Origin: Bostrychus sinensis
Taxonomy: Eukaryota; Chordata; Actinopteri; Gobiiformes; Eleotridae
Reading direction: 5' to 3'
Length of the DNA stretch: 64,000 nt
Assembly (NCBI GenBank): GCA_020698575.1
Contig: CM036248.1
Location: 20,757,729-20,821,728, forward strand
The notes below the pieces were generated by a model. It worked only from the letters and a program-made list of their open reading frames with translations, did no database searches and was not told the DNA's origin. Position numbers and translations under genes: made by a program. Positions 55,883-64,000 of the stretch are shown in pieces. Within the stretch, counting starts at the first letter, position 1. The number at the start of each line of letters is the position of its first letter.

Positions 55883-58800
55883 ATTCTATTCTGTTGTACA
55901 TTGCAACAGGCAATAGAAAACCTGACCTGTGGCTCTGATTGGCTCCAGGGCTCTGTGTCTGGCTCGTAGCATTAATTTGAACACAAAGTAGTTTTCAATT
56001 ATGTCTGATAAATTAGTAAATCTGTTCAAACTGTGTTAAGCAACTAATTGGCTCTTATGTGGAACTGTATACATTTTTTTAATGGCAAGGCAGATAGCTT
56101 GCTGTATTCTCATGAAGCATAAACATTGTATATCCAAAGGACAAAGTGAGTGTGTGAACTGAACACATATAGTACATCTACAGTTCAACACCCCTACAAT
56201 ACAATACAAATATGAATGTTGTATTGTCAATACAGTGTGGATGTTTGGGACACTGTTTCTGCATAAATTTGTGATAATGCAGTTATTAATTTAAGGTTTA
56301 CATGTCAGGGAGATTGTGGTACAGTGTACAGTGAACAACATGAGAAACACCCGGGGAACAAACTGGCTGGCTTGTGTAACATGTGTGTGCCTTAGTTTAA
56401 AAGCATGTGCTATGATGTGCAAAAGCAGACATTTCTTTCTGCAATCAAAGCCAGCAATTCTTCAAGGCCAGTTTCTGTACCGAAGCTCCAACCTTTATGT
56501 CAGCAGTGTAAGTCTAATCAAAGACCGGCTCTGCAGTGAATGCCACAGCCACAGAGACTGGGCTGTTATAAAAGTAAAGATAAAAATGAAGTTAAAGACA
56601 TATTAATTTATGAATCTGTCTTATGGGGTGGAATACATTAAGCAATAAACTATTGCCCTCTGTTGGGCGACAGTGTACTCTGCATTGGTATGCAGTGAGG
56701 AGGCAGCCACATCACATCTTTAATCCAAAAAGGCAATTTTTCACAGTTTATATGGAAAAATCTATTTTGATCCGGAGCGTGTGGATTTGCCTCCTAATAG
56801 CACATTATGTATTTTTAATCGGGTGCAGAAATGTTACTGCCACTCCACACCTTGTGCTTTTTTAATGTAGTTTAGGTGGATAATTGGATAACACAGGTTT
56901 ATCCTCGGCAAGCACTTTGTGTGAGCAATCCAATTTCACATCCTCGAAGGGAAACCATTATTCTTAACCAGGGCTTGATACTCCAGTCACCCCTGCACTG
57001 AAATGCAGCACAAGGTTCTTCCTAAATCCTATCAGCGTCTAACCTTGTTACCAGCCAATCTGTATTATTGTGCTATAATTCCATATTTTGCCCTGTCCTC
57101 ACCGTGGCACTGGCATTTGAAAAGATAAAGCTTTTACAGCCATTTTGTTGACAGCCATGCATTGGTGGACTGTTTGTCTTCTATCTGTGAACATTGGCAC
57201 GTTCCACTGTGCTGTTCCAACTCACATCCCTGGTGGTCATTTAACCATTTTATGTGCAGCCTTACTAAAACTGTACCTTGGATTTTCAGACAAACATTAA
57301 AATTTGTCACAAAACATGGTGTTTTCATATTAAATGTGTATAATTTACTGTACTAGTGCATTTGTACTTGTAATGCAGCTTAACACAATTACATAAATGA
57401 TAAAAAATATTGTAGTATGGAATGAAAGATGATTATTTTTGCCCATTCAGTCAGCTGTTTGTGTTGTATAGTTCTTGTTCTGTGGAGCTCTTGACAAAAC
57501 ACTGTGGTGCTGTAACTTGTGTACCTAATATCATTTTAACTGTAGGACTTCAATGATTTGCATTTGTTAGCCCTCCCACCCAGCCTCACCACCAGCCGCC
57601 TCCGTGTACAGTGTTTGGTTTGTTCAGTCTTCTTATTCATAGGACAGTGGGGTGCGCTTTAGCTCAGTTATACCAGGGAACTCTGCTTATAAAATACTCT
57701 ACATGAATAAATAAACATCTACACAACATGAGATGTGAAATTGAGACATCAAACAGGATGTACACAGAGGGAGACTGTGATTCTCTGAAAAGCAGTACAA
57801 TATTAAGAGACTCTATATAAATATAAAGGTAAGCCTATTTGTGCCTATGTAGGTAATGCAACATAATTTGCACATAGGAGCCTTTTTAACCAAATCTTAA
57901 ATTAAAATAAGATGAAGAGAAAGTAACACTGTTTATTTTAGCACTGGCTATGTCTGTTTAAAAAGAAAAAACTAATAAACAGCACAAAATGAATGGAAAA
58001 AGTGAAAGTTAGTATTTTGAGGGGACAAAATAGTCTAGTTTAAATTTTTTTATTAAAAGAAAAGCAGTAAGAGTAGCTGTGTTGTTGTTGTGGGGTGTTT
58101 TTGATGGTTATGGGAAAAATAAAATTGGTTAGCAGAGCTGTAAGTCAGGGCTCATCTTTTCAAGGTTGTGTGGTTTGATTTCTGCTTGGGACATTTGCTG
58201 TATAAGTCAGTGTTTTTCTGCATATCACTCATTATACCTTGTTGTTCAAAAGAGATATGCTATGATACATTTTTGATAACTTCTGTGTCATGTTATTTAT
58301 ACATTGGTAATAATTAATCACCATCACAATGCACAGAATGGCTTGTTTGAAGACTGATCTAAAATATTGGGTCAGTGCAGCGGGTTGCATGAGGACACAC
58401 AAGTTTTTTCCCCCTTTTTTTCTACTTCAAGGAGACTATTTTATGGATGCAGTGGTTTCTTTATGCTTTGACTGGAGTGAACATAATCTTCCTACCAGTT
58501 GTAAATAAAGAGGCAACATAAACATTGTTGCAGGTGAATTTTTGAACAGCAGGGGTATGTACTATGTGTTTGAGAGCACTTTGATCCCTATAGCTGTCGA
58601 ACACAGATACCATGATTAGTGTAAGCTGTTTACAATGTATTATACATGCATTTCACACAATGCAACACACAGTTCCTCTATGTAAAGACAAAAGACTGTA
58701 AAGCATTTGCAGTCATCATTGAAGTGGTGATGTGTCAGAACAATACCCTTTGTCTTCTCTTTTGTTTTCTTCTTTATTGCTGTATCATATCTAGTATCTG

Positions 58801-59999
58801 ACTCATGATCTCCTACACACTACGCAGTATCTCACTGGACATGCAGCCCTGTGATATTTATCAAAAGATACCCATTGCCTTCAGTTTACCCAGCCAAACA
58901 TTATACAGTATATATAATGTATGTGTAGAAATAATTTAACATATTTACTTATTGATGACTTAATAATTAATAGTGCATAAATGGGGGACTAAATTTAAAA
59001 GTCGGTCACTGAGAGGTTAAATATAGTTTCATTGTTCAGCCTATTTGAATCCTAAATATTGTTTAAATGATAGAAATTGGTGAAACAAGATTTTAAAATA
59101 GAAGTGGCATAAAGGCTATAATAACATAATTTAGACAGATAACTTTGGTTACAGTGAAATGATGAAGGATAAGCTTGGGACAAGTTGAGAGCTTTATTAA
59201 GTCAACACTGACAAGATTTTACAAAGGGCTCTGTGTACTTTGAAACTAAAAGTGAATAAACAAGTAAGTGCGTGAATATATAGTATCTTATCCTATACAT
59301 CATGTTTTATTAAGATGTGTCATGTGATGGTGCTGGTAAGCTCATGAGACAGTAAGATGCTCTATTACTCAGAGTTTATGCTCTGTCCTGTGATTTTTCT
59401 CATCCATCATTCCGTCTCATTCCATCTTGTGAGCTATTTTTGTCCCATGTTCACCGTAGCAAAAACACACACTCTGCATTACTTATTATTTACAGTATAT
59501 GAAAAGCACTACAAAAACTGGTTAATTTGCATAAATAAACACAAATACATTGCATTTTTTTCAATTTAATTGACCATTTTTTTCCATGCACACATCTGTT
59601 ATTGATTTCTGTAAGGCACCTTTTCATACCACTTTGCGTTATTGTATAAGGGAGATAAGATTAATAAATGAGTAGACCATAACCTCGAATACAAAACAAT
59701 TTGGGATGAGAGAAGTGATGAAACGTGTATAAGTGTGAGGGAGTTAGGGGCTTCTAGGGGATGACGTACTCTCGGGCATCGAACTTTTTCACCTCCTTGT
59801 ACTAAACAGGCAGAGTGAAGGAGGGGGAGAGACAGAGGGGTGGGAGGCAGGGGCATGTTAAGAAGAACGACTGGTTCAAACTGGATGTTATTTATAGGTG
59901 CACGACAGGAAGATGTGGGTTTCAGGTGTGTGGTCTTCTTTAACTTTAGATAATTAACCTAGCTCCATATATTTTGTGTAAGAAAAAAAAAAAGAAGCA
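55883..59999. other. Long unique non-coding stretch
   Basis: About 4.1 kb has no recognisable repeat or gene. The 56,935-57,160 part (CCTATCAGCGTCTAACC, AGCCAATCTGTATTATTGTGC, GAAAAGATAAAGCTTTTACAGCC) is balanced and may be constrained. Open frames (up to 96 codons at 56,316-56,606) have no domain. Confidence 0.4.
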
Positions 60000-60070
60000 C
60001 CAAGTACTAAAAGCATTCATAGACCGCAGGCCTCTGCCAAGGCACTGGCCTTATCTTGCAATGGTAAACA
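60000..60070 (-). repeat. tRNA-like repeat D, 3' fragment
   Basis: On the minus strand it has CATTGCAAGATAAGGCCAGTGCCTTGGCAGAGGCCTG, ending near CTTTTAGTACTTGG. It matches the CACTGCAAGATAGGACC and TGCCTTGGCAGAGGTCT part of 40,965-41,010. Confidence 0.6.
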
Positions 60071-60071
60071 T

Positions 60072-61060
60072 ATAGGGCGATATTTACTAAGACTGGTGCT
60101 AAATTGCATTTGCACCTTTACCAATAGTGTTAGCTATTTGTGGGCATGTTGCATGTGATATATTATGAGAAACAAATTGCTGTTGCAAATTTGATAAGAG
60201 TTTCACATGGGTCAAAGAGCGAGCGCAGGGCTCCTTCTTTCTCTGACTCGATCTCTGACCCAGTGGCCTGTCAAACAACTAGGCCTAGAGCAGATGAAGC
60301 AATGGATGTGTGAGAGACTTGACTGAGATGCTATAGTTTTAATAGTCACATGCGGTGTATCAGGAAGGGACAGAGGGGAAAACAGAGCATCTCGTGTTTC
60401 ATACAGAAGCGACAGGTCTACAGTTTGAAGAGGGACAATACAACTTTAAGTGGGTCAGACTTCACATCACAACATGCACAACTCAGTCAGCGTGCACTGG
60501 GGAGACAGCAGGATTTAACAAATGGACAAACTCCAAAACACCGTCATCCCACATACGCTGTATGCCCACTGTAGGGACTTTAAAAGGATGTGCAAAAGAC
60601 TCATGGAAGCCAAGTTTTAAAAACAGCTGCCATTCAGTGGAATACAAGAAAAACTAAAAGAAAGTGTTGCAGGTAAAGTCTGTCTCTTTCTTGCTACTGC
60701 CTTCAAATCAATACGTATTGATGTATCTTTGTAAATGAGTCCTTTTAAAGCATGTTATCTTATTTTCAACGCCCCATCTGTGCACAAATAACAGCAGTGC
60801 AAAACTTTGCACCTCCTCCTCCAACGTGCAAAATTTTCACGCAGATTTAGCTCCCATACTTGTGATGAATCAAATAGTGACCGCAAAGCAATTTAATTTG
60901 CATCTTCCACCCCTTTTTCGCATTCTGGTGAGAACGCCTTATTTTACATGTTCATTGAGTCACTGGAGCAAACTCTGCACTGCGTTCGTTCAGCTCCTGT
61001 GGGAGACGCTAACCTCAGCTGCACCTGGGTTTGCTCCATTTTTAGCACATTAATTTAGTG
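60072..61060. other. Unique sequence, possibly containing a Harbinger-like remnant
   Basis: TAGGGCGATATTTACTAAGAC followed by GCTAAATTGCATTTGCACC (60,074-60,118) resembles the GGGC.GATTTACTAA ends of some PIF/Harbinger-type elements. I cannot find the opposite end with confidence. A 16-bp perfect palindrome sits at 60,707-60,722. The 60,360-60,660 part carries two overlapping frames without domains. Confidence 0.3.
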
Positions 61061-62339
61061 TGCACACAAACCTTTGATGAATCTAGTTCATAGTGCTCAA
61101 ACCCGGACTTGAACTAGAAATCGTTTAGTTTAATCATTGTGTTTATCTCATAATGGTAAACAATCAACTGAAATAATAATTTGTTCCCATACTGACCCAT
61201 TATTGCTAGAGTTAATATCATTTGCACCTCTTGTAATTGTACAGAATGTTTCTGGAAACACACCAAAAAAATCACAGATTTCTTCCTTGGCCCATTACTG
61301 GCCTTTCCTTTTCATCAAACTCCAATCATTTTTATTTTTTACTTTTGCTTAATGCTGTTGAAAACACAATCTTCTTAACAGAGGTCATTATCAATTCATT
61401 TTAATGCAAAGAACCAAGGATGCAGCTTTTCTCTCAAAGATTTATAACTACTGAGCTTTCCAAAAGTGACTTTCCAGTGTTTCATGAAATAATATACGAG
61501 AATCCTGAAGTGTCCTGAATATTTCTTTGTGAAGCCCTGAGTGGAAGCATCTGATTCCTTAAATTGCATGTTGAGGTGTGCAAACAAGCAGCTGCTCCAG
61601 AGTGGGTCTTTGAGGTCCCTGAGGCTCGGTCTCTCAGGGTCTCCACGGGGATCACAGCTCAGACATGTCATACAAGTTATGAACAACACAGAACAAACAC
61701 ACATAAAAAAAAGAAAAAAACAACCAGCACAACTTCAGAGGAAGATGTAACAAGACCTGGTGCGGTTCAAGAAAGACTGGAGACATCTGCGTCCCTCCGA
61801 GATTTAAATGTGTGTTGTTAGGCCTTTTATTTTTAGACCCACGTCTCCCTGTGGGGGTTGTAAGCGTGTAATACCGTGTTTGTGTGTTCCTGCAACTAAA
61901 TAACTCACTGTCAAGAACAAGCACTCTGGCTTTCATTTCTCCTGCAATAAACCACACCCCCCAATTTTATATTTCTGCCGCGATCAACTGGGCAAAAAAA
62001 ATACAGTCCCGGGAGATTTATAAGGCTGTTGACTTGTAAGTAACCATTCAGGAAATAAAAGCATTTCAAACAAACACAGGTCTGTAATTTGTTTAGAAGT
62101 TGTCCTATATGTGCCGCATAAATAAACATTACTTTAGATCATCATTTATCTAGGTGCATTAAGAAAAAATAGATAAAATAAATGGAAGATGTTTGAAACT
62201 ATGTTTGAAGCCGAGCAAGAAGAATCTTTGGTAAATGGGCTCTATTTTTGTTTCTGGGATTATTATACATAAATAGCATGAATTATTTGTTTTAGGTGTA
62301 GATTCAGAACAGTATGTGGAAGATTTTTTTTTTTTTTTT
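61061..62339. other. Unique non-coding sequence
   Basis: Overlapping frames on both strands at 61,396-61,957 have no domains. The 61,540-61,660 and 61,740-61,800 parts are GC-richer. No gene is recognised. Confidence 0.35.
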
Positions 62340-62470
62340 CCTTTACCATTGCAAGATAGGGTCAAGTGTGTCTCTTAGCAATTAATCTCAATGTAGACCA
62401 ATATACAGTAAATATTAACCAACAAAGCCTAATGGATAGAGCTTAACATCCTGGTACAAAGGTATTATCG
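62340..62470 (+). repeat. tRNA-like repeat D fragments
   Basis: CCATTGCAAGATAGGGTCAAG (62,345-62,365) and AAAGCCTAATGGATAGAGC (62,426-62,444) are both words of repeat D but occur in swapped order. This is therefore two pieces or a rearranged copy. The second holds the clearest TAATGGATAGAGC A-box-like word. Confidence 0.4.
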
Positions 62471-62557
62471 CCAATCACAAAGGTTCAGGAAAAATACATT
62501 TATGAAAGATTTTCACTCATGTCAACACATTTCAGTATTCTTAACTATTCCCTGTTA

Positions 62558-62560
<3 letters not shown>

Positions 62561-62591
<31 letters not shown>
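62561..62591 (+). repeat. Poly-A run, 31 bp
   Basis: The longest mononucleotide run in the window. No retroposed gene body is recognisable upstream, so I do not call it a retrocopy tail. Confidence 0.95.
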
Positions 62592-62593
<2 letters not shown>

Positions 62594-63254
62594 GCTTATG
62601 CTAAGGGAACAGATGATAGACAAATGCAAAAAGAAGCATATAAATAGCCTATTATAACACATTACATAATGCACTAGTTCTTTGTTTGGTGTGAATTTTT
62701 ACTTGAACCTCTCAAAACTGTAGCATTGGAGTGTTCAAATGCAAAAAAAAAATCTCCTGGCACATGGTATTGATACACTTCATTCTTTTTTTTAGCCTCA
62801 TAATTACTGTATTCCACATGAGAATCACTACAAGATGAATAAAACGTGTTTCATTTATCGAGAGACGCGTGGCTCCCAATCCTCCATTTGCACTGTTGTG
62901 ATAAGGTTTCTGAGAAAAGCCAATGTTTCTACAATATTTTATGAAAATGTTACACAGACATACAGTACTGGGGTAGAAACCATAATAATGTACTGTAAAG
63001 TCTCACATTGGGCAGAAATGGCATCCTAGACCCAACATAAAATAGGATTGCAGTAGTTAAAGTGTAAAATAACAAAATGTTTGGCATTGCGATTGGTTTG
63101 TTTGTTCTGCCTGTTAACAAGAGAAAAAAAAAATCTGAAAATGTAAAATAATAATATTTTTGATTTGATTAATTCAGAAAACCGTCTGGACCTAGTAATT
63201 AAAAAAAAAAAAAAAAAAAAAGATTCTGTATGAGATTGCGAGATGCTGCTGCTG
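62592..63254. other. Unique AT-rich non-coding sequence
   Basis: An A-run lies at about 63,201-63,221 and a short GCT run at 63,244-63,257. No gene is recognised. Confidence 0.4.
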
Positions 63255-63261
63255 CTGCAAC

Positions 63262-63410
63262 CTCCTCCCACAAGGGGTCAGTAAAGCAACAAATAATTAC
63301 AGTACTTTTTTGGTGTCTGGATCCAGGTCTTCCTTTAGCAGATTGTGAAATATAAGGCCTAAGTCACTAGAAGAGCATTTACCACTGAACTAGAACATTC
63401 CAGGTTCCAG
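63262..63410 (+). repeat. tRNA-like repeat D, plus-strand copy
   Basis: It has CAAGGGGTCAGTAAAGCAAC, AAATAATTACAGTAC, ATTGTGAAATATAAGGCCTAAGTCAC, AGAGCATTTACCACTGAACTAGAA and CATTCCAGGTTCCAGCCC. GGTTCCAGCCC fits a pol III B box (GGTTCNANNCC). The 3' CCTTGGCAGAGG part is replaced by the minisatellite. Confidence 0.65.
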
Positions 63411-63411
63411 C

Positions 63412-63629
63412 CCAGACTAAACCAGATCCAAACCAGGCAAAAACAGGACTAATCCAGGCCTTAACCAGGACTAAAAATATATTAAACCAGGACTTATTTA
63501 GGAAAAAGACAGAACTAAACAAGGACTACCCCAGGTCTAAACCAGAACTAAACCAGGACAAAACAAGGTCTAAACAAGAATTAAACCAGGACTAAATGAG
63601 TTCTAAACAAGAACTAAACCAGGTCTAAA
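63412..63629 (+). repeat. 11-bp minisatellite (ctaaaccagg), left arm
   Basis: Units ACTAAACCAGAT, CCAAACCAGG, ACTAATCCAGG, TTAACCAGG and CTAAACAAGG occur throughout. It is the same unit as at 32,640, interrupted at 63,630 by the 5S-headed insertion. Confidence 0.9.
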
Positions 63630-63848
63630 TTATTTATTTGGGACAGCGTGTATTAATGAACAGCTAGTGCTGTAAATACACCGGATTATAGCTCAGAGCT
63701 AATTTCCATCCGTAGTCCCCACTCACTCACATTCACACCGGCTTCCTGGTGTTCCCCAGCGGTCTCCCACCCAGGTACTGACCAGGCCCTACCCTGCTTA
63801 GCTTCCGTGGTGTGACGGGATCGGGCATTCACAAGGCGGTATGGCCTT
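63630..63848 (-). mobile_element. 5S-rRNA-headed SINE-like insertion
   Basis: On the minus strand a 5S rRNA-like head (63,741-63,848) is followed by about 110 bp of unrelated body (GGTGTGAATGTGAGTGAGTG, TAGCTCTGAGCTATAATCC) and an AT-rich end (CATTAATACACGCTGTCCC, AAATAAATAA). A 5S head, body and AT-rich 3' end is the architecture of 5S-derived (SINE3-type) SINEs known from fish. It interrupts the minisatellite. The flanking GGTCTAAA and GGCCTAAA could be target duplications or just minisatellite units. I see no second copy in the window. Confidence 0.65.
63741..63848 (-). pseudogene. 5S rRNA-like sequence (degenerate)
   Basis: On the minus strand, GGCCATACCGCCTTG, GCCCGATCCCGTC, CGGAAGCTAAGCAGGGT, GGGCCTGGTCAGTACC and GGGTGGGAGACCGCTGGGGA correspond in order to the whole of vertebrate 5S rRNA. 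The internal control region (box A, intermediate element, box C) is recognisable. Changes lie in the TGATCT part (read as ACACCA) and near the 3' end. The first few bases are missing. No 5S tandem array or T-run terminator follows, so it is not a functional 5S gene. Confidence 0.88.
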
Positions 63849-64000
63849 AAAATAGGCCTAAACCAGGACAAAACAAGCTCCAAACAAGGACTAAACCAGG
63901 ACAAAATCAGGTCTAAACAAGGACTAAACCAGTTTTAAATTACGACTAAAAAAGGACTAAACCAGGACTAATCCAGGTCTACACAAGAAATAAACCAGGT
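63849..64000 (+). repeat. 11-bp minisatellite (ctaaaccagg), right arm
   Basis: Units CCTAAACCAGGAC, ACTAAACCAGG and GTCTAAACAAGG continue to the window edge, so the array is cut by the window and its full length is unknown. Confidence 0.9.

Noticed and set aside
62561..62591. Poly-A run as tail of a processed pseudogene
   Set aside because: No gene-derived sequence is recognisable upstream, and similar A- and T-runs are scattered through the window.
63741..63848. Functional 5S rRNA gene
   Set aside because: It is truncated at the 5' end, has clustered changes, lacks a T-run terminator and is fused to a SINE-like body.

Overview
This window reads as an intergenic or deep-intronic part of a ray-finned fish (teleost) nuclear genome. 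The evidence is indirect: AT-rich sequence, many microsatellites, Tc1/mariner and hAT-type transposon remnants, tRNA-headed SINE-like repeats ending in a GAATGAATGAATG-type tail, and 3' tails of the AAAGCGCTATATAAA type that are typical of fish LINEs. I recognise no protein-coding exon of a host gene on either strand. The open frames are short (at most about 150 codons) and either lie in repeats or have no recognisable domain. The window therefore looks like a gene desert, with single-copy stretches that may hold cis-regulatory elements, interrupted by old mobile elements. I cannot name the species or the flanking genes.

Layout. 1-4.2 kb: mostly unique sequence, with one dispersed repeat (1.2-1.5 kb) and a SINE-like copy (2.8-3.1 kb). 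4.24-5.36 kb: the best preserved Tc1-like element, with long inverted repeats, TA target duplication and a gutted transposase. 5.4-9.2 kb: microsatellites, a second Tc1-family fragment (7.7-7.96 kb) and a decayed hAT carrying a 'ctaaaccagg' minisatellite (8.8-9.2 kb). 9.2-24 kb: largely unique sequence with candidate regulatory blocks, a 45-nt hairpin (15.33 kb) and a locally duplicated segment (18.2 and 20.5 kb). 24-33.5 kb: repeat-rich, with a Tc1 fragment, a 714-bp element with doubled inverted ends (27.2-27.9 kb), and three hAT-like elements whose ends and target duplications can be read (29.5, 31.5, 32.5-33.5 kb). 33.5-43.1 kb: unique sequence with SINE-like copies, a Tc1/mariner-type miniature (39.1-39.7 kb) and a second duplicated segment (41.55 and 43.0 kb). 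43.8-50.4 kb: three more hAT-like elements. 50.4-63.2 kb: mostly unique. 63.2-64 kb: a tRNA-like repeat followed by the minisatellite, which is interrupted by a 5S-rRNA-derived SINE-like insertion.

The most noteworthy signals are the hAT family whose terminal regions are shared while its interiors differ (minisatellite versus LINE-tail-like), the 5S-derived insertion, two pairs of local duplications that could be shadow enhancers, the doubled-end non-autonomous element, and two strong palindromes. No system of interacting genes is present. All family names rest on remembered consensus features and on internal comparison, not on database searches.
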